Below the pieces are notes generated by a model. It had not been told where the DNA came from. It saw nothing but the letters and a program-made list of their open reading frames with translations, and ran no database searches. The position numbers and the translations under genes were made by a program. Shown here in pieces: positions 52,990 through 61,892 of a stretch of DNA of 64,000 nucleotides (within the stretch, counting starts at the first letter, position 1; each line of letters opens with the position of its first letter). The stretch is from CAZRCZ01 sp964598765 (GTDB lineage: Bacteria > Sumerlaeota > Sumerlaeia > MVZB01 > JAJFLK01): positions 1-64,000 of the forward strand of contig CAZRCZ010000001.1 of assembly GCA_964598765.1 (NCBI GenBank), read 5' to 3'.

Positions 52990-53757
52990 ATGCAACACCA
53001 AGACATCATCTACGAAAAGACGAACGGCGTGGCGAGGATCACGATCAATCGCCCGAAATCATACAACGCATTCACGGGCGTGACGCTCCGCGAAATGACT
53101 GAGGCGCTGACCGACGCCTCGACCGATCACAGCGTCGGCGTGGTCGTCCTCACCGGCGCGGGCGACAAAGCCTTTTGCGCGGGCGGCGACGTCAAATGGG
53201 AAGCCGACGGCGGACTCAAGGGGCAACCCTACAGTTTCAACGACGCGCTGGGGCGATGTCTCAAGCCGGTCATTGCGCGAGTCAACGGCTACGCCATTGG
53301 CGGAGGAAACCATCTTGCCTATTTTTGCGATTTCACCATCGCCGCCGAGCACGCGATTTTCGGCCAGAACGGCGCGCGGGTGGGAAGTCCCGCTTGCGGC
53401 GCGATCGTCAATTTTCTTGCGCGGCAAGTCGGCCACAAACGCGCGCGCGAAATGTGGCTCCTCTGCCGGCGATACTCGGCGAAACAGATGCTGGATTGGG
53501 GATTGGTCAACGCCGTCGTTCCTTATGAAAAGCTGGACGAGGAAGTTCAGAAGTGGTGCGGCGAGATTCTTGCGCTCAGCCCGACTTGTCTGAAAGTGAT
53601 GAAGGCGTCGTTCGAGAGCGAACTTGATGATTTACGAGGAACGGGACACCGGACCGTCGAGATGATCGCGCCGAATTATTTCGATTCCGGCGAACAGCAG
53701 GAGGGCGCGGCCGCGTTCTTGGAGAAGCGAAAACCGGATTTTTCAAAGTGGCGGTGA
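52990..53757 (+). CDS. Enoyl-CoA hydratase/isomerase family, MenB/BadI-like
   Basis: This 255-residue crotonase has GAGDKAFCAGGDVKWEADGG and RVNGYAIGGGNHLAYFCDFT, the oxyanion-hole regions. The C-terminal EGAAAFLEKRKPDFSKW and REMWLLCRRYSAKQM match 1,4-dihydroxy-2-naphthoyl-CoA synthase (MenB) and 2-ketocyclohexanecarboxyl-CoA hydrolase (BadI). The MenB Asp/Tyr stretch (SFDAGYG) is replaced by SPACGAI, so true MenB activity is doubtful. The ATG at 52990 has AAGGA upstream; the ATG at 52975 overlaps the previous stop. menG lies 4.4 kb away. Confidence 0.8.
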   Translation: MQHQDIIYEKTNGVARITINRPKSYNAFTGVTLREMTEALTDASTDHSVGVVVLTGAGDKAFCAGGDVKWEADGGLKGQPYSFNDALGRCLKPVIARVNGYAIGGGNHLAYFCDFTIAAEHAIFGQNGARVGSPACGAIVNFLARQVGHKRAREMWLLCRRYSAKQMLDWGLVNAVVPYEKLDEEVQKWCGEILALSPTCLKVMKASFESELDDLRGTGHRTVEMIAPNYFDSGEQQEGAAAFLEKRKPDFSKWR

Positions 53758-53767
53758 ATGTTAGGGG

Positions 53768-53869
53768 TTTTCACCACCAAGTCACCAAGACACAAAGAAG
53801 ATCAAATAAATTTCGCCCGGGTGGGACCATGCTTTTCTTCTTGGTGTCTTTGTGTCTTCGTGGTTATTG
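53768..53869. repeat. CCACCAAG hairpin repeat
   Basis: TTTTCACCACCAAGTCACCA and the complementary CTTGGTGTCTTTGTGTCTTC, followed by GTGGTTATT, form a 100-base hairpin like that at 40573-40684. It lies between the crotonase and the convergent DUF512 gene and could end both transcripts. Confidence 0.7.
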
Positions 53870-55279
53870 CTCCTTTGTCCCCACGACGCCCTCAATCAAA
53901 TCCCGGCAATCTCCTTCCAGCGCGACGGCCCGGCCGCGCGCCGAGCGATTGAGCGCGTCGAACGTCACATCGTCGAGGAACACTTGCCCTTCGGCGCGGA
54001 CCGCGTTGCCGGGAATAAGATAGCAATCAAAGCCGGGATTTTCGGCGATGGCGCGCAGGAAATCGCGCCCGGGAAGAAGGCCGGAGACGGTAATCGAGCG
54101 ACCGAACAAAGTATTGAGGCAAGGAATGATTTCAACGCGCAAACCGGCGATGCGGTTCAATCGGTCAACTACGCGACGCAACACGCGCGCGCCCAGGAGG
54201 CCGGTCAAAATCGCCACACGGCGCGGAGCATCCATTTTCTCCGGCAACCGACGAACCGCCGACCGCCATGGACGCAGGAATTCCCAAACCATGCCGACGC
54301 CGTTTTCAAGCTGATGCACAACGTCGCAATCGGCGTAGTCGGGAGGAGGCGCGTCGGCGGTGACATAAAATTCATCCGCTAAAAACAAAATCTGCTTCGC
54401 AGATTTGGCTTTTAATGTTTGTTGGATATTGGAGACTTGATGGATCACCTGCTTGCAAAAGGTCGGCGTCACCGGTTCCATGCGAGGGAGGCTTTCTCGA
54501 TGATCGGTCAGACCGAGTGGAACGATGGCGATTGAAAGGAGTTGCGGAGTAAATCGGAAAAGGTCGCGGATCGTGCGATCCAGTTCTTTGCCGTCGTTCC
54601 ATCCCGGGCAAAGGACGATTTGCGCGTGAAATTGAATTCCAGCCCGCGCGAACCGCTCAAGATTCTCCAAGATATTGTTTGACCGCTTGACCCCCAACAT
54701 CCGCAAACGCAATTCGTGATTGGTCGTGTGGACCGAAACATAAAGCGGCGACAGCTTTTGCTCGATGATCCTCTGAAAATCCTCCTCCTTCATGTTGGTT
54801 GTCGTGATGTAATTCCCATGAAGGAACGACATGCGAAAATCGCCGTCCTTGAAATAGATTCCCTTTCGCAGGCCGGGCGGATTTTGATGAATGAAGCAAA
54901 AGACGCATTGGTTGTTGCACGTTTTGATTTTGAAATCCTCAAGGACGATGCCGAATTCTTCCCCGGGTCGGCGCGACAGAATCTTGCGGAGCGTTTTGCC
55001 TCTGGCGTTCGAGGTGCCGCCCGTCGAATCCGCCGGTTGATAGCGAACGGCGATCTTCGATTCCGAAGCGTAAAAGAGAAGATCAATCGGATCGCGGATC
55101 TGCTTGCCATTGACGGAAAGGATCTGATCGCCGCGCTGAAATCCGGCGCGTTCGGCCACGCTTCCCGGCTCAATCGAAGCCACGAAGCCGACTGGATGCG
55201 CGGAAGTGTGCGCGTGCTCCATCTCGGCGCATCCTTCCTCAAGTTGACTTTCCAGCGGCTCGTAACCCAAGACACCCAT
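53864..55279 (-). CDS. DUF512 radical SAM protein with PDZ-like N terminus
   Basis: This 471-residue protein joins an N-terminal PDZ-like domain (GFVASIEPGSVAERAGFQRG, DQILSVNGKQI), a radical SAM core (CNNQCVFCFIHQNP, CxxxCxxC) and the DUF512 C-terminal part (CLNTLFGRSITVSGLLPGRD, then IPGNAVRAEGQVFLDDVT). The family is conserved in many phyla with an unknown reaction. The ATG at 55279 has AAAGGGG upstream and is preferred to a TTG at 55297. It stands alone, divergent from the FtsX-like gene. Confidence 0.9.
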   Translation of the reverse strand: MGVLGYEPLESQLEEGCAEMEHAHTSAHPVGFVASIEPGSVAERAGFQRGDQILSVNGKQIRDPIDLLFYASESKIAVRYQPADSTGGTSNARGKTLRKILSRRPGEEFGIVLEDFKIKTCNNQCVFCFIHQNPPGLRKGIYFKDGDFRMSFLHGNYITTTNMKEEDFQRIIEQKLSPLYVSVHTTNHELRLRMLGVKRSNNILENLERFARAGIQFHAQIVLCPGWNDGKELDRTIRDLFRFTPQLLSIAIVPLGLTDHRESLPRMEPVTPTFCKQVIHQVSNIQQTLKAKSAKQILFLADEFYVTADAPPPDYADCDVVHQLENGVGMVWEFLRPWRSAVRRLPEKMDAPRRVAILTGLLGARVLRRVVDRLNRIAGLRVEIIPCLNTLFGRSITVSGLLPGRDFLRAIAENPGFDCYLIPGNAVRAEGQVFLDDVTFDALNRSARGRAVALEGDCRDLIEGVVGTKEQ

Positions 55280-55364
55280 CGTCCGATCCCCTTTCAAAGA
55301 TCGCGGTCAGGTCATTCTAAATGCACTTGGAGACAAGGGCAAGTTCGCTCGGGTCTCTGTACAG

Positions 55365-55443
55365 AAAACCGCCAAGGACGCCAAGAGGAGGAACTATCAT
55401 TTCCGAATGTCGGCCTTGGCGCTCTTGGCGTATTGGAGGTTAA
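55365..55443. repeat. CCGCCAAG hairpin repeat
   Basis: AAAACCGCCAAGGACGCCAA pairs with CCTTGGCGCTCTTGGCG after a 35-base loop. It belongs to the same family as the other CCAAG hairpins. Here it sits between two divergent genes, so termination is not its obvious role. Confidence 0.65.
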
Positions 55444-55525
55444 TTATTGGAGAATCACCACAAACCTGTGGATTGAAACCACCGCAACCCGCTAAAGTGT
55501 TACGGCTATACCTCAATCTTAAGCC

Positions 55526-56665
55526 ATGACCTTCACTCGATTCATCGTCAAGAATTCCATGCGCAACAAGCGGCGCACTTTCCTGACGGTTCTCAGCATC
55601 GGTTTCTCGCTTCTGCTTCTGATTACGCTCCGGTCGTTCGTGGATTTTCTTTTCAATCCGCCGCTTGGAAACGAGGCCGACCTCCGCATCACAGTCAAAC
55701 GCTCGACGACGTTCGCCGACGTGATGCCGGCCTATTACGAAACCAAACTCGTCAAGGTTCCCCACGTCGCGTTGGTCATGCCGTTTCAATGGTTCGGCGG
55801 GATGTATCGGGAAGCCAAATACATGTTCGCCAACATCGCCGTGGACCCGACGCGGTTTTGGCAGATGTTCCCCGACATTTTCGCCACGGATCACACCAAG
55901 GAAACCTTCCAGACTCAGCGTAACGCCGCCGTCGTCGGCGAAGAGTTGATGAGCATCTTCCACTGGAAGGTCGGCGACCGCGTCACGCTTCAGGGAACCA
56001 TGTTTCCTGTGAATCTTGATTTCGAGATCATCGGGACCTATCGCGCCAATTACCGCAGTAGCACGTTCTTCATGCGGACCGATTACCTCTCCGAGGCGCT
56101 CGGCAATCCGGGAACCGTCGGGATGTTTTTTCTCAAGGCCGACAGCGCGGCGGCCGTCCCCGGCATCATTGACGCCGTGGACGAAATGTTCCGCAACAGT
56201 CCCGCCGAAACGCGAACCGAAACCGAGAAGGCTTTTATTTTGGGATTCTTTGAGAGGATGGGAAACATCAAATTGCTTATGGGTTCGATCGCGGTGGTCA
56301 TCGTATTCACGATGCTTCTGGTGACGGCCAGCACGATGGCCATGACGATCCGCGAGCGAATCCGCGAAGTGGCGATTCTCAAGTCCATGGGGTTTCCACG
56401 CCGGACGATTCTCGTCCTGATCCTCGGCGAGGCGGCGTTTATCTCCCTCCTTGGCGGACTGCTCGGTTGCACGGAGGCGTTCGGATTGGGACAGATCAAT
56501 CTTTACACGATCACGATGGGATTCATCGAGCGATTTAGGACGAGTCCCGAAACCTATTTGCTCGCTCTCTCGATTGGCTTGGGCATCGGCGTCTTCTCCG
56601 GCCTGATCCCCGCCATCGGCGCCTCGCGCATGACGATAACCGACGCCATACGGAAATTAGGATAG
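55526..56665 (+). CDS. ABC transporter permease, MacB/FtsX type, orphan
   Basis: This 379-residue protein is an FtsX-family permease. One N-terminal helix (FLTVLSIGFSLLLLITLRSF) is followed by a MacB-like periplasmic domain (residues 40-225) and three C-terminal helices (LLMGSIAVVIVFTMLLVTAS, ILVLILGEAAFISLLGGLLG, LALSIGLGIGVFSGLIPAIG). The coupling sequence IREVAILKSMGFPRRTI is present, so it would dock on a LolD/MacB-type ATPase. None is encoded in the window, nor is a membrane-fusion protein. Possible roles are lipoprotein or small-molecule export. Confidence 0.87.
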   Translation: MTFTRFIVKNSMRNKRRTFLTVLSIGFSLLLLITLRSFVDFLFNPPLGNEADLRITVKRSTTFADVMPAYYETKLVKVPHVALVMPFQWFGGMYREAKYMFANIAVDPTRFWQMFPDIFATDHTKETFQTQRNAAVVGEELMSIFHWKVGDRVTLQGTMFPVNLDFEIIGTYRANYRSSTFFMRTDYLSEALGNPGTVGMFFLKADSAAAVPGIIDAVDEMFRNSPAETRTETEKAFILGFFERMGNIKLLMGSIAVVIVFTMLLVTASTMAMTIRERIREVAILKSMGFPRRTILVLILGEAAFISLLGGLLGCTEAFGLGQINLYTITMGFIERFRTSPETYLLALSIGLGIGVFSGLIPAIGASRMTITDAIRKLG

Positions 56666-56751
56666 GATTAAGGGCAAATTCTCAGACGGCGCGAGAAAAA
56701 TTTACGGAAAGACGCAATGAGGTAGGGGGAAACTCGCCCGGTGATTTCCGA

Positions 56752-57576
56752 GTGAAGAACTGCCGAATAAACATTTCAGAGACCTCCTTGCGGCTTTGCG
56801 CCCCTGCGTTAAACTCGATTTTATTTTTGCTTTGCGCGATCGCGTTTGGAGCGGACAATCCGCCTCTCGTTCAGGAAGAAAAACTCGAAGACTTTGCTCC
56901 TCCGCAAATAATTCCCCTTCAAGATGTTTTGAATCACGTCCAAGGAATTGAACTCGAAGACAATCGCCTTTGGGTGACCGACGTGGAACGGAAATCCCGC
57001 GTCGGCCATCTTCGGATGTTCAGTCTGCCGGACGGCAAGCCGATTAAATCGGTCGAGGTTCAGGACGGCGACCGCATTCATCCCGGAGGCATCGCGGGGG
57101 ACGGTCCGACGCTTTGGGTTCCGGTCGCGCCTTACGCACGGACCGGACAATCACTGATCGAGCAACGAAACAAGGAGACGCTGGAACTGATTTCCAGCTT
57201 CACGGTCGAGGATCACATCGGTTGTGTCGCCGCCGGCGCGGATCGGCTCTACGGCGGAAATTGGGATTCGCGTCAAATTTACGTTTGGGACATGCGCGGC
57301 AAATTATTGAAGCGTTTGGATAATCCGACGCCCAACCGATATCAGGACATGAAAGTCGCGGGCGGACGACTTGTTGCCTCGGGCAAGATCGGCGAGCGTG
57401 GCGCGGTGGATTGGCTGGAACCCGATTCGCTCAAACTCTTGCGCCGTGTCACCGGAGGCGAAACCGACCGCAAAGTCAGCTACATGAGCGAAGGGATGAC
57501 CCTCCGCGAAGACAAACTTTATTTTCTGCCCGAAGACGGCGCGAGCCGGTTGTTTGCTTTTACGACCTCAAAATGA
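56752..57576 (+). CDS. Secreted beta-propeller protein, DUF6454-like
   Basis: This protein (274 residues from GTG 56752) has a hydrophobic leader (ALNSILFLLCAIAFGA) and propeller-type repeats. VQGIELEDNRLWVTDVERKS, then DRIHPGGIAGDGPTLWVPVA, EDHIGCVAAGADRLYGGNWD match the DUF6454 pattern. The start is uncertain: the only candidates are GTG at 56752 and TTG at 56788, neither with a clear Shine-Dalgarno. The region from about 56780 also contains a CTCCTTGCGGCTTTGCG half-repeat that becomes part of the leader. No catalytic residues are obvious. Confidence 0.7.
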   Translation: MKNCRINISETSLRLCAPALNSILFLLCAIAFGADNPPLVQEEKLEDFAPPQIIPLQDVLNHVQGIELEDNRLWVTDVERKSRVGHLRMFSLPDGKPIKSVEVQDGDRIHPGGIAGDGPTLWVPVAPYARTGQSLIEQRNKETLELISSFTVEDHIGCVAAGADRLYGGNWDSRQIYVWDMRGKLLKRLDNPTPNRYQDMKVAGGRLVASGKIGERGAVDWLEPDSLKLLRRVTGGETDRKVSYMSEGMTLREDKLYFLPEDGASRLFAFTTSK

Positions 57577-57585
57577 TCGCGGATT

Positions 57586-57631
57586 GCTAACTCGCGTAAG
57601 CTTCCCGATACTTCCGCTTGATGAAGTCGTT
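57586..57631. repeat. 46-bp direct repeat, left copy
   Basis: Identical over 46 bases to 58430-58475 (from GCTAACTCGCGTAAGCTTCC to TGAAGTCGTT). On the minus strand it encodes the C-terminal NDFIKRKYREAYAS of the Gfo/Idh gene, including its stop codon, followed upstream by a diverged remnant (RESTAA against NSSAA). It is either a partial duplication or the last trace of a paralogous gene. Confidence 0.85.
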
Positions 57632-57723
57632 TGCCGCGGTGGATTCGCGTGACAGCGCGCCCGGTTCCCTGCGTTGCTCCGCGACATTTTTGGCGGTAGG
57701 CTTCAAACGAGGACTTTCGCTTC

Positions 57724-58206
57724 ATGCCCAAGCTCCGCATTTGCCTCGATACCTCGGTCATCAGTCACCTTTTTCACGATGACGCGCCCCAACTGAAGGA
57801 AGCCACGGAGGCTCTTTTTGAAAACGCCATTGCGCCCAAAATCCACGACGCTTTCATTTCCGGCGTGGTTCTCGATGAGCTTGGGCGAGCCAAGAATGCC
57901 GCATTGCGGGCAAAATTCATGAAAGCCGTCGCGCGTTGTCCGCTGGAGATTTTGCCCGCCGAGGATCTGGAAATAGGCCGGATGGCTCGAATTTACATGG
58001 AGCGGGACATCTTGCCCTCAAAAAAACCGGAAGACGCTTTTCATGTTGCCTATTCAACGGTCTTCGAAATGGATATACTCGTGACATGGAATTTCCGCCA
58101 TTAGGCCAAGGCTCGAACAAGCGCGCTGGTCGGCGGTGTCAATCTGATGGAAGGATATGCCAAACCCCTGCAATTGCTTACGCCTCTGGAGGTGCTGGAA
58201 CCATGA
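57724..58206 (+). pseudogene. PIN-domain (VapC-like) toxin with in-frame amber codon
   Basis: The gene encodes a PIN-domain ribonuclease toxin: RICLDTSVISHLFHDD with the first catalytic Asp, VLDELGRAK with the conserved Glu, EDAFHVAYS and MDILVTWNFRH with later acidic residues. A TAG at 58102-58104 stops it at 126 residues. Beyond the TAG the same frame continues for 33 codons (AKARTSALVGGVNLMEGYAK, then PLQLLTPLEVLEP), exactly the usual C-terminal part of such toxins, and ends at 58206 overlapping the next ATG as ATGA. A single change (TTG to TAG) explains this. So the toxin is truncated by a point mutation, is read through, or the base call is wrong. An RBS-like CGAGGA precedes the ATG. Confidence 0.85.
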
Positions 58207-58412
58207 TTGAACTCAAGGAATCTCAGGCTCAGTCGCTGACGTGGAAGCTCAAAGATGACGCTTGGAAGGAAGTCGAACATCTTCCGCTGGAAGAAGCCAT
58301 CGCAAGGCGTCTTGCAATCTCCGCAGAGGCCATCCGCGAGCTTGGATTCGAGCATCGCGTCCGCGATCCAAGAATCCACCCTATTCCCGTTGTTTCGCAA
58401 ACGCGACAATAA
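58203..58412 (+). CDS. Small protein coupled to the PIN toxin, possible antitoxin
   Basis: This 69-residue protein (MIELKESQAQSLTWKLKDDA, ending IPVVSQTRQ) overlaps the extended PIN frame as ATGA. Size and coupling suit a toxin-antitoxin partner, but no DNA-binding motif is recognised, and antitoxins of PIN toxins usually lie upstream. The overlap only makes sense if the toxin frame ends at 58206, which supports the in-frame TAG being a recent lesion. Confidence 0.6.
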   Translation: MIELKESQAQSLTWKLKDDAWKEVEHLPLEEAIARRLAISAEAIRELGFEHRVRDPRIHPIPVVSQTRQ

Positions 58413-58429
58413 CCCGGTCACAAGACCGC

Positions 58430-58475
58430 GCTAACTCGCGTAAGCTTCCCGATACTTCCGCTTGATGAAGTCGTT
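58430..58475. repeat. 46-bp direct repeat, right copy
   Basis: Matches 57586-57631 exactly. Here it forms the genuine 3' end of the Gfo/Idh gene (58431-59783). The two copies bracket an 798-base segment holding the PIN-toxin module. Confidence 0.85.
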
Positions 58476-59783
58476 CGCCGCCGAGGAATTGGTGACCTCC
58501 ATTTTAGCGGCGTTCCAATCGATCTTGGTTCCGACGCGCATCGCGACGTTGCCGAGCAGAATCGTCTCAGTCAGGAGCGCGGCGTAATCGAAACTGGACA
58601 TCGTTTTCCCTTCTCCCTTGCAGGCGGCGATCCATTCCTTGTAGTGCCCCTTCGCGCGCGGGAGGGTCGGCTTGGGGGCTTGGTAGCCCTCGAAATTCTT
58701 CACGGGGAGCAATTTACGATCCTCGCCATAATCCTTGGGCGAAAAGAAAACCCCCTTCTCGCCGACGAGCAACAGCCCGCTGTTGGAGAATTTTTCATCG
58801 CCGATTAGTTCTTGCGGAGGCTTCTTGCCTCCGTCATACCATGTCATCGTGCAAGGGGGAAGGTGACCCCGCGCCGGAAATTGAAACTTGATGATGGACC
58901 ACAAGGGATATGTTTCGGGGTTGATGCCCGCGGTTTCGGCCTCGACGCTCGTCGGATATTCCAACTTCAGCGCCATGAAACCAAGGTTGGCCGTATGACA
59001 GGCCATGTCCCCCAGCGCGCCCGTTCCGAAATCCCACCACCCGCGCCAGTTGAACGGGGCGTATTTTTCGTTGTAGGGGCGTTCGGGGGCGGTGCCGAGC
59101 CAATGATCCCAATCCAGCGTCGGCGGGACCGGTTGGGCGTCGAGCTTCTTGTCAATGCCCTGCGGCCAGATCGGGCGGTTGGTCCAGACGTGGACTTCCT
59201 TGATCGGCCCAATCGCGCCGGACTGAATGATCTCGACGCTGGTGCGAAATCCGTTTTCGGCCGTTCCTTGATTTCCCATCTGCGTCACGACTTTTTTCCG
59301 ATGGGCCGTTTCGCGCATGAGCCGCGCTTCATAGACGTCGTGCGTCAGCGGTTTCTGGCAATAGACGTGCAAGCCGCGGTTCATCGCCATCAGGCTCGCC
59401 GGCGCGTGCGTGTGGTCGGGAGTCGAAACGGTCACGGCGTCGAGGTCCTTGACCTGCGTGAGCATCTCGCGGAAATCCTTGAACCGTTTCGCATTGGGGA
59501 CCAATTTGAAACCCTGCTCGGCGCGCTTCTCGTCCACGTCGCAGACGGCGATGATATTCTCGCCCATCATGTTTTTCATGTCTTCGAGTCCCTTGCCGCC
59601 GCAACCGATGATGCCGATGTTCAGTTTGCCGCTCGGCGGGACGTGCCCTTTCCCTCCTAAGATGTGCCGTTTGACGATCTCAAACGTGCCGCATCCTTGG
59701 GTCAGCATGGCGCCGCCGGCCGCCGCGCCGCCGAGAAACGCCCGGCGCGAAACTTTTCGGTTCTTGGGTTTGTTTTCCATCAT
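58431..59783 (-). CDS. Gfo/Idh/MocA oxidoreductase, Tat-exported (2)
   Basis: This 450-residue protein has a Tat signal (VSRRAFLGGAAAGGAMLTQG, with a following Cys that could be a lipobox), the Rossmann motif IGIIGCGGKGLEDM, and the catalytic-region HVYCQKPLTHDVYE, in which the canonical EKP is QKP; the Lys is kept. GALGDMACHTANLGF and TSVEAETAGINPETYP parallel the paralogue at 37274-38596. Both probably act on exported sugars. The Met at 59783 has AAGGAG five bases upstream, and the longer frame is rejected. Its 3' end is duplicated at 57586. Confidence 0.92.
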   Translation of the reverse strand: MMENKPKNRKVSRRAFLGGAAAGGAMLTQGCGTFEIVKRHILGGKGHVPPSGKLNIGIIGCGGKGLEDMKNMMGENIIAVCDVDEKRAEQGFKLVPNAKRFKDFREMLTQVKDLDAVTVSTPDHTHAPASLMAMNRGLHVYCQKPLTHDVYEARLMRETAHRKKVVTQMGNQGTAENGFRTSVEIIQSGAIGPIKEVHVWTNRPIWPQGIDKKLDAQPVPPTLDWDHWLGTAPERPYNEKYAPFNWRGWWDFGTGALGDMACHTANLGFMALKLEYPTSVEAETAGINPETYPLWSIIKFQFPARGHLPPCTMTWYDGGKKPPQELIGDEKFSNSGLLLVGEKGVFFSPKDYGEDRKLLPVKNFEGYQAPKPTLPRAKGHYKEWIAACKGEGKTMSSFDYAALLTETILLGNVAMRVGTKIDWNAAKMEVTNSSAANDFIKRKYREAYAS

Positions 59784-59918
59784 CGAATCTCCTTGAAAAC
59801 TGAAGCTGGTTTGGAGAATAGCGACGGCGGGACGACTTTGCAACCCGAAGTTGATCGGGGTTTGCTCAACGAAGAATAGGAACAGGGATTTACAGCGATG
59901 AACTGGATTGGGGGAATG

Positions 59919-60034
59919 TGGGGCAGGCAAGTTGCCTGCCAATTTGAATTTTATGTATTCAACGCAAAGCCGCAAAGACGCAAGGAGGGTCAGACAACTT
60001 TATTGCGTCCCTGCGTCTCCGCGCCTTTGCGTTT
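59919..60034. repeat. GGCAGG palindrome plus GCAAAG hairpin repeat
   Basis: Two elements lie next to each other: GTGGGGCAGGCAAGTTGCCT followed by GCC (59919-59941), related to the nirB insert at 36709-36800, and a hairpin from AACGCAAAGCCGCAAAGACG (59961) to the matching CTTTGCGTTT (60034). Confidence 0.65.
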
Positions 60035-60051
60035 AATTTCCGAGCTAGCGC

Positions 60052-61892
60052 TTATTGTCCCGCCAAGCCATCGTGGATCGGCGATTCTCCCCCCAGCACG
60101 GGAAGGATGATCGCCGAGGGATGATCGGCGTCGTGGTAGATCGTGTTCTTGGCCACGCGCGCCGGAAGCGTGGATTTTCCGGGTTCCTCGCCGGTGTTGG
60201 GGTTGACCTCGAACCTCGGCGAATTGGACGACGTGACGTGCACGGCGATCCGGTGTCCTTTTTCAAAGGTGTTGGCCGTGCTCCAGAGGTCAATCACCAT
60301 TTTGGCCGGTTCGCCGGGTTTCATCATCTTGACATCTTCCGGACGGCGACCGTCGCGGTATCGCGCGCGCAGGGGACCATCCTGAATCAACGCCTCATAG
60401 CCGTCGGGATAAACGTCCACCAGTTTCGCCATAAAATCGGTGTCGGGACCGTCGGTCGAGGCGTAAAGCTCAAGGTTGATCTTGCCCGCGATCGTCAAAT
60501 CGTGATCGAGCGGCGCGGTTTGATACCGCAAATAATCGGAGTGGTCCTTGATTTGGCGCTGATCGAGGGGACCGAGCGGAAGGGTCAGGTTGGCTCCGCC
60601 GACGGTCGGGACCGGATTCTTGGGATCGAAATTATAGGCGTCGGCGGAATTTTTGGATTTCGACGCGGTCTCGCCGAGCGAGAAATTGTCGCCCAAATAA
60701 AAATGAATCTCATGCCCTTTGGGAGGCCAGCAGTCGCAAGTCTTGAAGCCATTCTTGGAGGAGGCCGATCCTTTGCGAGCCGAGGCCATCATGTAATACT
60801 TCACGGGCGGCTCGTCCATGATTCCGTTTTTGACCCCCTTGAGCCAATAATCGAACCAGCGGATTTCCTCCTTGAACGCGCCGACGAGTCCGCCGTCGCC
60901 GACGAACTGCAAATCTCCCGCCAGATTTCCGTGGCCGAACGGACCCATGAGCAATTTCTGATGCCCTTTGGCCCCGTCGCGCCCTTGGGTTTGCAGGAAT
61001 TCAAAGTTGTTCAGATTGCCTTGGCAGAAAATGTCGAACCATCCGCCGACGTTATACATCGGGATTCGGACGTTCTTGAGATGCTCGGGAAGGTCCATCA
61101 ATTTCCATTTCTCGTCCATCACGGGGCGCGATTTTAGCTCGTCCACCTGCGCTCCGGCGCCTTGTCCTCGCATCCAGTTGCCGACGTCGGCTTCCTTGAA
61201 AACGCCGCCGATGAAACTGGATTCATAAAACATACTGTGCGGCGCGACGACCACGTAGGCGGCTTTCAGATGGGGCGGATCGGCGGAGGCGGCGAGGTTC
61301 GCGGTGATCCCCATCGCCGACGCGCCAGACATGCCGACGTTCCCGTCGCAAAAATCTTGTTTGGCGACCCATTCCACGGTGTCGAATCCGTCGTTGTAGT
61401 CGTTTTCAAATGGGCGATATTCCCCTTCGGAGCGGAATTTTCCCCGGCAATCCTGAAGGACATACGCATAGCCTTCGCCCAAGTAGCGTCCCCCCATCAT
61501 TTGGAATTGGCGATTATCCTTGCTGTAGGGCGTGCGCGTCAGAATGACGGGCCATTTCCCTTTTCCATCCTTGGGAAGAAAAACATTGGTGGCGAGCTTC
61601 ACGCCATCGCCTATGGGGACCAAGTATTAGTTTTTCCAGGTGCACACTAGGGGAGCTTGTCCATTGTGATCTAAGGNNNNNNNNNNATCCCCGTCCCCGC
61701 CGTCCCGCCGGAGAAGCTTGCGAGCCTCCCCGCGGCCGGCATTGGGACCCTTGTTTCGGGTTGCCCGGGCGCGAGTCGGGGAGCTTTTTCTTTTTCTTTC
61801 GAGGGTTTGCTGTCGTCGCACCATCCGGTTGTTCCATGAATTAAGAGCGCCAGAGCAATCAGGCGCAAAATACGGTTCATCGCTCGGTTCAT
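60052..61892 (-). pseudogene. CocE/NonD-type hydrolase (X-Pro dipeptidase S15 fold), split by gap and frameshift
   Basis: The C-terminal 523 residues (60052-61623) are a CocE/NonD hydrolase: DGVKLATNVFLP, QDCRGKFRSEGEYRP, GNVGMSGASAMGITANLA with the nucleophile Ser, YNVGGWFDIF and MGPFGHGN. The N terminus lies across the gap: ATG at 61892 with AAGGAG upstream, then a signal peptide (RILRLIALALLIHGTTGWC). Between gap and core, one frame reads SPSVHLEKLI and the other LVPIGDGV; deleting the single base at 61624 would join them into the expected EKLI-LVPIGDGV. A TAA at 61627-61629 lies in the core's frame. So one gene is broken by the scaffold gap plus a one-base shift, probably an assembly artefact. 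Confidence 0.8.
61677..61686. other. assembly gap (10 Ns)
   Basis: Ten Ns joining two contigs. The true distance is unknown, although the two halves of one hydrolase gene on both sides show that the join order and orientation are right. Confidence 0.98.

Noticed and set aside
52990..53757. Assignment of the crotonase as menB
   Set aside because: The MenB SFDAGYG-type stretch is SPACGAI here, so the symbol would be unsafe.
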